The notes beneath the pieces were generated by a model that searched no databases, had not been told where the DNA came from, and was given only the letters and a program-made list of their open reading frames with translations. Positions 7,227 through 17,762 of a DNA stretch of 52,837 nt are shown here, piece by piece. Both the position numbers and the translations under genes were made by a program. How positions within the stretch are numbered: the stretch's first letter is position 1; every line of letters starts with the position of its first letter. The DNA is from a virus: positions 1-52,837 of IMG/VR virus record IMGVR_UViG_3300042879_003023; one strand, given 5' to 3'.

Positions 7227-9065
7227 ATGGCTACAAATAAAATTAATTACACTAGTAGGGATTTTGAATCTTTAAGACAAGATTTAATAAATTATACACA
7301 ACAGTATTATCCCGACATTATTCAAAATTTTAATGATGCGTCTGTTTTTTCCGTTTTAATGGATTTAAATGCCGCTATTGGTGATAATTTACATTACCAT
7401 ATTGATAGAAGCGTACAAGAAACTGTTTTACAATATGCTCAACAAAGATCTTCAATATATAATATTGCAAGAACATATGGTTTAAAAATACCTGGTTATC
7501 GACCTTCAGTTGCTATGGTAGATATAACAATAGAAGTTCCTGCTTTTGGTGATAGTGAAGATACAAGATACTTAGGTATTTTAAGGGCCGGTGCACAGTT
7601 TAATGGTGGTGGGACCACATTTGAAACCGTTTATGATGTCGATTTTTCAACACAATATAATAACGAGGGATTTGTTAATAGAACAAAAATACCAATCTTT
7701 GATAGTAATAATAAAATATCAGCATATAAAATGACTAAAAGAGAAGTTGTTATTAATGGTGTTACTAAAGTTTTTAAAAGAGTAATAAACCCAAACGACG
7801 TTGTGCCATTTTTTAATTTTTTCTTACCTGAAAAAAACGTTTTAAGTGTATCTGCTATAATTCAAAAAGATGGAACCCAATACCAGTCAACACCGGTATA
7901 TTCAGATTTTTTATTACCACAAAATAAATGGTATGAAGTTGATGCATTAGCAGAAGATACTGTTTTCATTGAAGATCCAACAAAACCTATTGACAATGCT
8001 GGTATAAAAGTAGGGACATACTTAAAAACTGATAATAGATTCATTACTGAATATACACCTGAAGGGTATATGAAAATCCAATTTGGTGGAGGAACAACAA
8101 CACCAAATCAACAACTACAAAACTTTTCAAGACTTGGTGTACCTTTAGATATACAAAACTATCAAAACAATATTGGTTTAGGTCTTACGGTTACACCTAA
8201 TACGACACTTTTTGTGCAATATAGAGTTGGTGGTGGTACCGCAACAAATATAGGTGTCGGAGCTATAAACCAAATAGGAACAATTAATTTTGCGGTAAAC
8301 GGACCATCAGATACGATTAATTCAAATGTTATTAGATCAATTAAAGTAACAAACGTAACAGGTGCGGTCGGAGGCGCAAATCCACCATCGACTGAAGAAG
8401 TTAGAAATATGGTATCATTTAATTTTGCTGCACAAAAAAGAGCAGTGACGGTAAATGACTACAAATCTTTAATTGATACTATGCCTGGTAAATTTGGGGC
8501 ACCATCTAAAGTTGCTATTACTGAAAATGATAATAAAATCACAATTAAGATACTTTCATATGATTCTGATGGTAATTTAACACAAGATGTTCCAAACAGT
8601 TTAAAAACTAATTTAGCGACATACTTGTCTAAATACAGAATGGTTAATGATTATATATCAATTGATGTTGCAAAAGTTATCGATTTAGAATTTGAAGTTT
8701 CAGTTGTTATTGAAAATAACACATCGCAAAGTCAAATAATAACAGAAATTATCGATCAAATATCGACGTATATGCAACCAACAAAAAGAGATTTGGGTCA
8801 AAATGTTAATGTTTCTGATGTTAGAAGGTTGATACAAAATGTTGGTGGTGTGATAACTTTATCTGATTTAAAGGTTTATAATAAAGTTGGTGGGTTATAT
8901 TCATCATCACAGACATCACAAAGATATGTGGATAAAGAAACAAAAGAAATTGAATTAATTGATGATACTATTTTTGCTGAACCTGACCAAATTTATCAAA
9001 TACGATTCGATTCGAGAGACATTAATGTCCGAGTTAAACAGTTAAGAACTGTGGACTTTTCTTAA
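7227..9065 (+). CDS. baseplate wedge protein, gp6 / baseplate J-like
   Basis: This 612-residue protein begins with INYTSRDFESLRQDLINY and a following SVLMDLNAAIGDNLHYHIDR, both typical of T4 gp6/J-type wedge proteins. The central part is beta-rich. The C-terminal half has the segment TEEVRNMVSFNFAAQKRAV followed by NDYKSLIDTMPGKFGAPSKV, the conserved J-like core where two gp6 copies dimerise. In T4 these dimers link wedges into the baseplate ring. Length is close to T4 gp6 (660). It lies directly after the gp25-like gene. Confidence 0.88.
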   Translation: MATNKINYTSRDFESLRQDLINYTQQYYPDIIQNFNDASVFSVLMDLNAAIGDNLHYHIDRSVQETVLQYAQQRSSIYNIARTYGLKIPGYRPSVAMVDITIEVPAFGDSEDTRYLGILRAGAQFNGGGTTFETVYDVDFSTQYNNEGFVNRTKIPIFDSNNKISAYKMTKREVVINGVTKVFKRVINPNDVVPFFNFFLPEKNVLSVSAIIQKDGTQYQSTPVYSDFLLPQNKWYEVDALAEDTVFIEDPTKPIDNAGIKVGTYLKTDNRFITEYTPEGYMKIQFGGGTTTPNQQLQNFSRLGVPLDIQNYQNNIGLGLTVTPNTTLFVQYRVGGGTATNIGVGAINQIGTINFAVNGPSDTINSNVIRSIKVTNVTGAVGGANPPSTEEVRNMVSFNFAAQKRAVTVNDYKSLIDTMPGKFGAPSKVAITENDNKITIKILSYDSDGNLTQDVPNSLKTNLATYLSKYRMVNDYISIDVAKVIDLEFEVSVVIENNTSQSQIITEIIDQISTYMQPTKRDLGQNVNVSDVRRLIQNVGGVITLSDLKVYNKVGGLYSSSQTSQRYVDKETKEIELIDDTIFAEPDQIYQIRFDSRDINVRVKQLRTVDFS

Positions 9066-9119
9066 TACCCTTTATTTTACTTTAATGAAGATTTAGTTTT
9101 GTAAAAAGGCTAAATTAAC

Positions 9120-9126
9120 TATTTAT
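9120..9126 (+). promoter_or_regulatory. TATTTAT element before the giant tail gene
   Basis: TATTTAT is at 9120-9126, 14 bases before the ATG at 9141. The 75-base gap also holds an imperfect ATTTAG/CTAAAT inverted repeat (about 9090-9115) that could be a weak terminator. Confidence 0.3.
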
Positions 9127-9140
9127 TTTTAAAAGAAATA

Positions 9141-12100
9141 ATGACCAAAACTTATAGAATAAGAACAACACCTGGTGATGATAAAAATATAAGAATAAAC
9201 ATAAATCAAGATTTTGATTTTTTAGAAATTTTATCTTTAAAATTAAGACAAGATGATGTCTATACAAGATTTTGTGCTGATTATGGTGTTGTTACAGGTA
9301 GAGTCATTACAAACGGAGGGTATGGAATACCTAACGTAAATGTATCGGTATTTGTACCGTTATCAGCAGAAGATGAAAATGATCCTGTAATTTCTACATT
9401 ATATCCTTATAAAACTGTAGACCAAAAAAATGAAGATGGATATAGGTATAATCTACTACCATATAAAAAAGAATATAACGGACACACACCAACAGGAACG
9501 TTTCCCGATAGAGAAGATGTATTAACTAGAAGTGAAGTTTTAGAAGTGTATGAAAAATATTATAAGTACACTGTTAAAACAAATGAAAGTGGTGATTTTA
9601 TGATCATTGGTGTACCACTTGGACAACAAGTGGTTGTGATGGATTTAGACCTATCAAACATTGGATGTTTTTCACTTGCACCTTCAGATTTAATAAGGCT
9701 TGGTGTTGGGGCCCCTGGACAGTTTAACGGACCAAACTTTAAATCTTCTACCGATCTTAATTCGCTACCACAAATTGTGAATTTAAAAAAAGAAGTTAAT
9801 GTTGCATCATTTTGGGGTGAAGAAGAAATATGTGATATTGGAATTACTCGTTGTGATTTTGATTTAAGAGATTTAGGTATTGAAATTAAACCCCAAGCGA
9901 TTTTTATGGGATCTTTAATTTCAACAACTGAAGAAGATTTTTTAAAATCAAATTGTAAACCTAAAAAAAATGCAGGTAACCTTTGCGATCTAACAACAGG
10001 TGGGGGTAAAATTTTAGCAATTAGACAAACGATAGATTATGATCAGAATGGACAACCAGTACTTGAACAATTTAGTTTACCTGAAGGTGGTAATGTAATT
10101 GATGATGACGGCACATGGTTAGTTGAAGTCCCAATGAATCTTGATTATGTAATTACAGACGAATTCGGTAATCAAGTTTTATCTAATGACCCAGCAAAAG
10201 GTATACCAACAAAAGGTAAATATAGATTTAGAATACAATATCAAAATGAAGACGGATTAAATAATGATATATTAAGGGCGGACTACTTAGTTCCAAATGT
10301 TAGAGAATACGGATGGTCAAGTAATGGATTATTTAGTTCTGTAAACCAAGCAGAACAAATGAAATCTTATGCATTTAGTTTAGATTGGAATGACTATGCC
10401 GATCAACAAGCGGCGATAGATTGTGAAGATTATTTTTATGAATTTAGATTTAATAAAGTGTATACTGTTGCAAATTTTATTGATAGGTGGAAATGGGGGT
10501 ATAATAGAAGTAGACATTTAGGAATTAAAGAAATTACGGATAGGGCTTGCACCACAACAAATAATAGGTTTCCTGTTAATGATGGGGTTAGAAATTTTGA
10601 TTTTTTGTTTTTCCTATTTAATTTAATGATTACCATCTTTAGTCCTATTATGGTTGCACTTATACCTGTAATCCATATATTGGCATTTTTATTTCCAATA
10701 CTTAAATGGATATTGGTATTTTTTCTTGGTGGATTATTAGCTTATTTTACAGGATATTTTGCATTGGCCGCCATTAGTGCTTGGCCGGCGGTTGCATTAG
10801 CATTGGTAAATGGTATTGCAACATTTATATTTGCTGCTGCACTTGCAACATATACAACATTAATAATAAAAAAATGGGATGAAATCAAACAAATTAAATT
10901 CAAAGGGATTAATTTACCAATGATGTCTTATCCTGATTGTGAAGCATGTCCATGTGATTCGCCTGATATGGATTTTGATGAAATATCAGGAAATGCTTTT
11001 GGTGGTGGTAGTGGAAGTGAAACTGAAGTTGGAAATTATACAGTTTATAGTAGAGGTGCTAGTGGGTTTTTGGCACCAACAAATACGGTATCTACTTGGG
11101 CTGGATTTAACCCAAATGGTATAGAAGAAGATGATTATGTAGGAAATAAACAAGAAAAATATATTGCAGACCAATATGGTGTAAGATATGCGATCGCTGG
11201 ATATCAACAGACTGGTGTTAATAGTCAACTTCTTGGGGTTCCTATTGTTTGGAAATATTCACCTACAGAAAGATTTTTTAGACAAAATACAATAACATTA
11301 TCACATTCATTAAATTTAATGAATTTAAGAACTAGATATTTCGATACAACCGCACCTAATATAATACAGACAACAGTTGTTAATCCTGATACACCGGCAT
11401 CAACACCATTTACCGATAACGTATTAATTTTATTATGTAATAGTAATATTATTGACCAATACCAATCAGGGTCAGTTTTAACTTTTAATGATATTAATAC
11501 TATTAATGATCCTAACTTAACAGGTGCAACTTTACAAAATGAATTCGGATCTAATTCAATAACGGGTGCGTCTAGTACGGGTGTATTTGCAAAAACTGTA
11601 AAATATATTAATAATTTAGATTCTGAAACATCCGCCACTGTTTATTTAACGGGAGATAGCTTATCATCAGAATATAAGTTTAAAACCGGTGTTGAGTATT
11701 TTCAAGTTATTACAGGTATGACGGCAACACAGGCAAACACTTATGCCGCTGTAGGTGGATTTAATAGTATAATAAAAAAATATTTTACAAATGCAACACA
11801 AAGTATTTGTTACTGGCCTGACGGTAGTAGTAGCCCACAATATCAGACCGTTGGACCATTAACACTAATAGATGATTGGCAAAATTTAAGCGTATTATTT
11901 TTAGTGAAGGGTGTTGACGTATGGACTAAAAAACAACAAATTAAATACGATTTATCAAAAATATTTGGTTACTCAACGTGGGATCAAAAAACGATTAGCG
12001 GTAACTTCTTTATGAATATACCAATTCAAAAACCAACAGGTCCAACGTCAAGTATTGTAAATACGAAATCACCTGAATCACATTTACCATCAAGTGCGCC

Positions 12101-14102
12101 GTATAGTACGTCATCATTATATCATCCACCATATGATTTTGTAGTTAGTGACCAATATAGTGCGGTTACAACAAATAAAATAAAATATTATTCATCTTTA
12201 GATAAAGAACACCCCAACAGCTATTTAGGTTTGGATACGGACGATACAACATCATCACCAACTCGTTATTTTGTTAGATTGGCCGCACCATCGACAAATC
12301 AAAAACAAGGTAATGTTGAGGGTGGGTCTTATTTAGGAACAAACACACAAGAATGTACAGATCAAGGAAGCCTTAGTGCAATTAATGCTAGATTATATTC
12401 ACCAGCATATGTAACAACAAACGGATCAATTTCAGTTTCAATAACTAAAGGAACTTATAATCATTGGCAACAAAGTATTAATAACGCAAAACTTGTTTTA
12501 AGGACTGATAGATTACCAACATCAGATGCGATTCAAAATAACGGTTTTGATTCTTATGTTCTTCATCAAAATGATAAATTTACGGCATATATAGTTAATG
12601 GTGCCGATTCGGTACCGACTGTAAATACATCGACAACCGCAACTGACACCACAAATAATGCACAAGATCAGACTGGAGACACTCCAAGCACAACGGATAG
12701 TATTTTAAATACATTTAGTTGTGAAGGCATGACTAGACTTACTTGTTATCAAAACCAAACATCACCTAGTGGTAATGCTATAATAACGGAACTTAATCCG
12801 TGTTATGATAATCAAGATCCTGAAGTAGTACAAGGGGGTTGTTACAAATTAATACAAAAACCTTATGTTATACGTATTGGTGATGATATTAAAGCATTTT
12901 TAGAATGGAAGACAAGATTTAGATTTATGTTTGGTGCGTGTAGAGGAGTCATTTCACACGTATTTCAAAATAACTGGGTTAATGGTACTATGTATATGTT
13001 TGCATTTAAAAAACAAACAATATTTGATGTTACAGGTCAACCAAAAAAATATAAGTTTTGTGGAACAATAGATTCTTTATATAGGGAAGGTCAAGGACCT
13101 ATATATTATACGGAAGGAACTACAAATTCATTTTTTTATAGATCAACACCTTACGATGGTAATAATTTTGTTGGTCAAATACCACAAAAAGCAACTTATT
13201 CAGATCCGACATATGAATCCGTTGTGTCTGATTTTGGGGGAATGAATGAAAGAAATTTATTTTTCCCAACAACAATAATGGATTTAGGACCAAGAGATCA
13301 ATTTATAAAAGAAATATGTAATAGTGCTGATTTTGAAGGTTATATTGTTGATACGTTAAAGTCAACATCGTTTAATGATACTGCAGATATATTACAACTA
13401 GCAATTATTTCTAGAATTATGAATACTTCATTTTTAGAAAATCTATTAAATGCCGGTGACGCATCAATTAATAAAATATTTTCAAGAACCGAAGATAGAT
13501 TAGATGGTGATATCACGCAAATGTTTAGTATTAATTCTGAATATGGTGTTGAACCATTTAGTGATGATAATTATGATGACAATGATTTATATATAAGGCC
13601 TGGTAATGGTGGTGCAGGTGCACTAATGGGTATATTCTTTTCATCAAACACGATTAATAGACAGGTATTAAGTCCTGGCGTTAAAACATTTTCATTAGCA
13701 CCACCATTAATTGAATATTATGGGTATCCAAAATCACAAGAAGTCCCAATGTATAGATGGTACTCAAATGAAACTAATGTCATTTTTGGATCAGAATTAA
13801 ATGATTGGTATACTACTGCCGGTGCAACAGGATATTATAAACAAAAGTATCAAGATTTAAATTTCAAATCCTATACAACGCCACCAATTGCAACAACACC
13901 ATATTTTAATACAACGTCAACAGGACAACTTGGGTATATCTATAATTCAGATTCTTCAGGTGAAAATTTAGCATCTTGGCCGGCGGGACAGTCAGATCGT
14001 TTTATTATTGGTGCTCCTTACCATTTTTACTTTGGTTTAAGAAAGGGTAAAAGTTCTTTAAATAGATACATAACTAAATATTTTTTGAATCAAGGTGAGT
14101 AA
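9141..14102 (+). CDS. giant baseplate/tail protein with internal membrane-type segment
   Basis: This 1653-residue protein is the largest in the window. Residues about 45-160 look like a carboxypeptidase-regulatory-type beta sandwich (VVTGRVITNGGYGIPNVNV ... VKTNESGDFMIIGVPLGQQ). Residues 486-578 form an almost uninterrupted hydrophobic stretch with turns at Pro/Gly, long enough for about four membrane helices, followed by IIKKWDEIKQIK. A short Cys cluster (CEACPC, near 598-605) and a Gly/Ser linker come next. The remainder is Ser/Thr/Asn-rich beta-structure. Position after gp25 and gp6 suggests a wedge or peripheral baseplate component (T4 gp7, over 1000 residues, sits similarly), but no family is recognised. 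The membrane-like segment is unexpected in a baseplate protein. Its end overlaps the next gene by 8 bases. Confidence 0.75.
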   Translation: MTKTYRIRTTPGDDKNIRININQDFDFLEILSLKLRQDDVYTRFCADYGVVTGRVITNGGYGIPNVNVSVFVPLSAEDENDPVISTLYPYKTVDQKNEDGYRYNLLPYKKEYNGHTPTGTFPDREDVLTRSEVLEVYEKYYKYTVKTNESGDFMIIGVPLGQQVVVMDLDLSNIGCFSLAPSDLIRLGVGAPGQFNGPNFKSSTDLNSLPQIVNLKKEVNVASFWGEEEICDIGITRCDFDLRDLGIEIKPQAIFMGSLISTTEEDFLKSNCKPKKNAGNLCDLTTGGGKILAIRQTIDYDQNGQPVLEQFSLPEGGNVIDDDGTWLVEVPMNLDYVITDEFGNQVLSNDPAKGIPTKGKYRFRIQYQNEDGLNNDILRADYLVPNVREYGWSSNGLFSSVNQAEQMKSYAFSLDWNDYADQQAAIDCEDYFYEFRFNKVYTVANFIDRWKWGYNRSRHLGIKEITDRACTTTNNRFPVNDGVRNFDFLFFLFNLMITIFSPIMVALIPVIHILAFLFPILKWILVFFLGGLLAYFTGYFALAAISAWPAVALALVNGIATFIFAAALATYTTLIIKKWDEIKQIKFKGINLPMMSYPDCEACPCDSPDMDFDEISGNAFGGGSGSETEVGNYTVYSRGASGFLAPTNTVSTWAGFNPNGIEEDDYVGNKQEKYIADQYGVRYAIAGYQQTGVNSQLLGVPIVWKYSPTERFFRQNTITLSHSLNLMNLRTRYFDTTAPNIIQTTVVNPDTPASTPFTDNVLILLCNSNIIDQYQSGSVLTFNDINTINDPNLTGATLQNEFGSNSITGASSTGVFAKTVKYINNLDSETSATVYLTGDSLSSEYKFKTGVEYFQVITGMTATQANTYAAVGGFNSIIKKYFTNATQSICYWPDGSSSPQYQTVGPLTLIDDWQNLSVLFLVKGVDVWTKKQQIKYDLSKIFGYSTWDQKTISGNFFMNIPIQKPTGPTSSIVNTKSPESHLPSSAPYSTSSLYHPPYDFVVSDQYSAVTTNKIKYYSSLDKEHPNSYLGLDTDDTTSSPTRYFVRLAAPSTNQKQGNVEGGSYLGTNTQECTDQGSLSAINARLYSPAYVTTNGSISVSITKGTYNHWQQSINNAKLVLRTDRLPTSDAIQNNGFDSYVLHQNDKFTAYIVNGADSVPTVNTSTTATDTTNNAQDQTGDTPSTTDSILNTFSCEGMTRLTCYQNQTSPSGNAIITELNPCYDNQDPEVVQGGCYKLIQKPYVIRIGDDIKAFLEWKTRFRFMFGACRGVISHVFQNNWVNGTMYMFAFKKQTIFDVTGQPKKYKFCGTIDSLYREGQGPIYYTEGTTNSFFYRSTPYDGNNFVGQIPQKATYSDPTYESVVSDFGGMNERNLFFPTTIMDLGPRDQFIKEICNSADFEGYIVDTLKSTSFNDTADILQLAIISRIMNTSFLENLLNAGDASINKIFSRTEDRLDGDITQMFSINSEYGVEPFSDDNYDDNDLYIRPGNGGAGALMGIFFSSNTINRQVLSPGVKTFSLAPPLIEYYGYPKSQEVPMYRWYSNETNVIFGSELNDWYTTAGATGYYKQKYQDLNFKSYTTPPIATTPYFNTTSTGQLGYIYNSDSSGENLASWPAGQSDRFIIGAPYHFYFGLRKGKSSLNRYITKYFLNQGE

Positions 14103-15819
14103 TCCAAGTGAAATAAGAATAGTATTAGGGTCATTAAGATATAAATCAAATACTGATAAAAGTGTTTGGATACAACCACCTTTAATGTCTGATATTAGAC
14201 AATACGTTGAAGGTGATAGGACAATTCTTGTCGATCAACAAGTCATATTTGACAAAGAAAGACAAACAAGTGATACGTTTAGAATTGCCGGTAAAATAAC
14301 AAATATTGTCGATAATGTTGTTTCAGGAAAAACAACTTATACACCATTTAGGGATTTTTTATTTTATACAAATTCAGTGCAAAACGCAATAAATTCATTA
14401 ACAAACCCATCAACCCCTTGGGAAGGGTATCCACAATTTGACGAATTTGTTATAAGTAGATCACAGGGTATCCCAAATCACATACCATTTATTAATAAAA
14501 GTGCATCTTCATATAATTGGGCCTTTTATCTAACCTATCCTTACTCAAGTACAACGACACAAAGGATGTCATACACTAATGAAACATATAATGTTACAAA
14601 TAATAACTTTTTATGTGGTGATGGTATACCTTATGTTATAGATTCAGGTAGTTTTAATGGTAAACAATTAGTTTATTTTTATTGCGGGGCAAATCACAAC
14701 TTAAGTGAAAATGAATATGTCGAATTATCGACACCAATAAATGGTAGATATGTGTTTCCTGTTTACTCATTAGGTGATGGAACATATGGGTCAGAAGAAA
14801 AGGTATTTTCAATTTATAATTTAAAATTTAACGATTCTGAAATTCAAACAGGAACAAACGGAACGTTAAAAAGAATATCTAATATTTCAAATTCTGCAGA
14901 AACAAAGTCAAAATATTATATTAGGTTACATAAAATATTAAAGACATCTGAAAATTGTAATATTGCAAAAGCGGGATATGAAAATAACCCATTTTTTATT
15001 AAAAGACAGACAGAATACGATCAATTAACCCCAAACCAAACCGAAAGAATTTCAACAAAAAATGGTAGTCAAACATTTTCAATAACTTTTGATACTGACT
15101 TACATATTTCAGGGTTAATGGATAACAACGGTAAACCAATAACTGAATTGTATTTGACATTAGTTGAAAGAGGTTATATGGGTTGGTTTAATAAACCAAA
15201 CCTTAACGATAATAATATTTCAACAGGTTTAGAAGTTGGATGGGAATTTAATTTATTAAATAATACAATTGATAATTGGTGGAATAAAACATCACCTGAC
15301 AATAAAGATAATATCCCTAGTGGTTCTTATAACGCAAATGGTCAAACATTCTACTACAACGAATTTTTAAATATTGGTGATACATTAAAAGGTGATTTTT
15401 GTGAATATAATGAATATGAACAAAAAGAATACGTGTTGTCAAAAATGTTACATAAATACAGTTTTAATGATCTAATTTTTTATAATAATAACACAAGTAC
15501 ATTACCAAGCGGATACCTTTATTCACCACATAATCCTATAAAAATTAGAGTATTTAGTGATTATTTAGAATCGGGTAGTAAAGATAACGTAGATAATATT
15601 CCTGGTTATGCTTGGTATAGTCAATACGATGATATATGGTATTGGAGGGATTTATATACTTATGGTTATATAGATAATGATAATAATGGTGTTGATTATC
15701 CTTTTTTAAATGGTGCTCATTACCCATTTAAAAATTTAACATTTTTACAATATCCTGAAAAGAAAAACTATACACAAATAACGATTATAAATGATTTAAC
15801 AAACGACGATTGTGAATAA
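14095..15819 (+). CDS. tail/baseplate structural protein, unknown
   Basis: The protein has 574 residues and starts with GTG at 14095, overlapping the giant gene by 8 bases, which points to coupled translation. It is rich in Asn, Ser, Thr and Tyr, has no charge blocks, coiled coil or membrane segment, and looks beta-rich throughout. A KNGSQTFSITFDTDLHISG stretch (about 320-340) has the appearance of a jelly-roll or Ig-like strand pair. It belongs to a run of overlapping structural genes (9141-21622) that probably encode the peripheral baseplate and fibre-attachment parts. I do not recognise the family. Confidence 0.65.
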   Translation: MSNPSEIRIVLGSLRYKSNTDKSVWIQPPLMSDIRQYVEGDRTILVDQQVIFDKERQTSDTFRIAGKITNIVDNVVSGKTTYTPFRDFLFYTNSVQNAINSLTNPSTPWEGYPQFDEFVISRSQGIPNHIPFINKSASSYNWAFYLTYPYSSTTTQRMSYTNETYNVTNNNFLCGDGIPYVIDSGSFNGKQLVYFYCGANHNLSENEYVELSTPINGRYVFPVYSLGDGTYGSEEKVFSIYNLKFNDSEIQTGTNGTLKRISNISNSAETKSKYYIRLHKILKTSENCNIAKAGYENNPFFIKRQTEYDQLTPNQTERISTKNGSQTFSITFDTDLHISGLMDNNGKPITELYLTLVERGYMGWFNKPNLNDNNISTGLEVGWEFNLLNNTIDNWWNKTSPDNKDNIPSGSYNANGQTFYYNEFLNIGDTLKGDFCEYNEYEQKEYVLSKMLHKYSFNDLIFYNNNTSTLPSGYLYSPHNPIKIRVFSDYLESGSKDNVDNIPGYAWYSQYDDIWYWRDLYTYGYIDNDNNGVDYPFLNGAHYPFKNLTFLQYPEKKNYTQITIINDLTNDDCE

Positions 15820-16642
15820 TAACTACTTTAGATATAGTATTAGTCCAAATGACAGGTCAATTAACATACCCGTTCAAATAACCTTTGATAATGAGGGTAG
15901 AGAAGATGGTATAGTTGATTTTGAAAATGAGATTTTAATGCAAATAATAAATGGAATAGATGATTTTGAAACCACAAAATTTGCAAATGCTCCATATACG
16001 AATCAACCTGATGTTACTGAAATAAATTATGAAATTTCATTTTTTGATCCTACACAAAGTGTAACTGCAGCAACATCATCGGCTTGGAGCACAACTTATG
16101 AAAATCAAGGATTCTTTGATAATGAAATATATTACTTTGCAAATTCATTTAAAAAGAGCTTTTTCAAATTAGATTTCTATGATATTAATACGAATGAAAA
16201 TCAAAGAGCATATTTCACTATTATATTACCGACACAACAAGGTCAAACAATGAATGGTCAGATTGGACCAACACCAGTACAAATAAAAAAACCTGTTTTT
16301 ACTTTAGATTATTTAGGTGCTGATAAAGAAGGGTTTTTTATTTATTGGTTAAAAGAAAGGGACTATATTGATATTAATGAATTTTATATGACTGCAAAAT
16401 TCTTTAATGCTAAAACAGGTCAATTCATAAGATTAATGAATGAACCACAATCAACACTTAGTGGACCAAATAAGTTTAATTTCGATAAAAGTCAATATTT
16501 TTATTACAAAGTTATTTTAGATTATAATAACTATGAATATGAAATGTATAAAATGATTCCACAAGTTGGATTACCACCATCATTACAAAGAGTTGGTGAT
16601 AGTGCAAATCCAATAAGGTGGTATGAATATGTAAACCCATAA
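15812..16642 (+). CDS. tail structural protein, unknown
   Basis: The protein has 276 residues, starts with GTG at 15812 and overlaps the preceding gene by 8 bases in the same arrangement as that gene overlaps its own predecessor. It is aromatic-rich (many Tyr/Phe) with alternating beta-strand pattern and a Gln/Gly/Pro-rich loop (QQGQTMNGQIGPTPVQ, about 144-160). No family is recognised. The serial GTG-overlap architecture implies fixed stoichiometry with its neighbours in one baseplate subassembly. Confidence 0.6.
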   Translation: MNNNYFRYSISPNDRSINIPVQITFDNEGREDGIVDFENEILMQIINGIDDFETTKFANAPYTNQPDVTEINYEISFFDPTQSVTAATSSAWSTTYENQGFFDNEIYYFANSFKKSFFKLDFYDINTNENQRAYFTIILPTQQGQTMNGQIGPTPVQIKKPVFTLDYLGADKEGFFIYWLKERDYIDINEFYMTAKFFNAKTGQFIRLMNEPQSTLSGPNKFNFDKSQYFYYKVILDYNNYEYEMYKMIPQVGLPPSLQRVGDSANPIRWYEYVNP

Positions 16643-17730
16643 TGGACGAAATAAGATATAATATAATAGTATCACCTGAAGTATTAAATACTGATATTTT
16701 CACTGAAACATATAGTGGGGATAGTGGACTTAATACTTTTGGGGTATATAGTGCAATGACAGATATTTTAAGTGGAGGAACTAATGGTGATTCATTACTG
16801 ACTGGTCTTACTATACCTATTATGTTTACTCAAACATTAAATGATATTGGTTTTTATAGTGAATTTGATGGTAACGTATTACAAAAAGATGTAATAAATA
16901 ATTTTTTATATACAGCAGATACCTTATATCCTTATGACGTTTATGTGTATAATACTAGTGGGGATTTGAATATTTCTTATTTAACATTTTCTAACTTTTT
17001 TGTTGATTGGGGTGATGGGTCACCCGTACAACAAATTAACAGTCAATCGTTAATGCATCCATATATTGCATCACCATCAGCATATACTATATCGTTTTCT
17101 GGTGTAAATACTTGGGGAACAACCGTTATACAAAAACAAATTTTTGTCCCTGTAACAGGAGTTACTATAAATAATTTGGAAGGTTCGGTTACATTAACAC
17201 CACAGTCAGGAAATTGGTCCGGTATACCAACAACCTATGATTTTATTTCCACAGGTGATTCACAAAATAATTACCAATCACAAATATCAAGTTCATATAC
17301 AACAATACCATTTCCGGTTTCAGGATATACAAAATCTAAATTGTTTAGTTTAAGAAGATATGGACCAACACAATATACTATCGGATATCAATTTATTAGA
17401 AATAATGAAGTATATGGTCAAATTGATGATATAACACCTGATTACATTGAGTATACAATTAATGGAATAAAGTATTATGATTTTACTAATGGTAAAACAT
17501 TATTTGTTGCTGAAAGTTCTGGGTTAACAAAAAATAGTATTGTTTTATCTGCGATCACAAAAGACGAAAGATTATTAGATTTTGTAATGGATCCCGAAGT
17601 TCAAAGTAATGTTTTTATTGAAAGAGGTAAATACACCGCCTTTGAATCATTACAAAGACTGGGGGAAATAGATAATATTGGTGATCTTGTTCGTTACGGT
17701 TATAACTATTATAAAATAAATACCGATTAA
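16642..17730 (+). CDS. tail protein with PKD-like domain
   Basis: The protein has 362 residues, and its ATG shares a base with the previous stop (TAATG). Residues about 110-180 resemble a PKD-type Ig domain: FFVDWGDGSPVQ matches the diagnostic WGDG turn, followed by a hydrophobic strand ladder (AYTISFSGVNTWGTT ... KQIFVPV). PKD domains mediate protein or carbohydrate contacts in bacterial surface proteins and appear in phage fibres. The N-terminal third and C-terminal quarter are different beta-rich parts; the C-terminus (FESLQRLGEIDNIGDLVRYGYNYYKI) resembles an attachment tail. It probably connects baseplate and fibre; this role is inferred. Confidence 0.65.
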   Translation: MDEIRYNIIVSPEVLNTDIFTETYSGDSGLNTFGVYSAMTDILSGGTNGDSLLTGLTIPIMFTQTLNDIGFYSEFDGNVLQKDVINNFLYTADTLYPYDVYVYNTSGDLNISYLTFSNFFVDWGDGSPVQQINSQSLMHPYIASPSAYTISFSGVNTWGTTVIQKQIFVPVTGVTINNLEGSVTLTPQSGNWSGIPTTYDFISTGDSQNNYQSQISSSYTTIPFPVSGYTKSKLFSLRRYGPTQYTIGYQFIRNNEVYGQIDDITPDYIEYTINGIKYYDFTNGKTLFVAESSGLTKNSIVLSAITKDERLLDFVMDPEVQSNVFIERGKYTAFESLQRLGEIDNIGDLVRYGYNYYKINTD

Positions 17731-17745
17731 AAAAACGACATAAAC

Positions 17746-17753
17746 TATTTATA
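17746..17753 (+). promoter_or_regulatory. TATTTATA element within the tail operon
   Basis: TATTTATA lies 9 bases before the ATG at 17763, in the first gap of more than 20 bases since 9141. Confidence 0.3.
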
Positions 17754-17762
17754 AAATAAAAA

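Noticed and set aside
11225-11638. 137-codon frame on the minus strand inside the giant tail gene
   Set aside because: It lies wholly antisense to a strong coding frame, has no recognisable domain or promoter, and is a by-product of AT-rich codon use.
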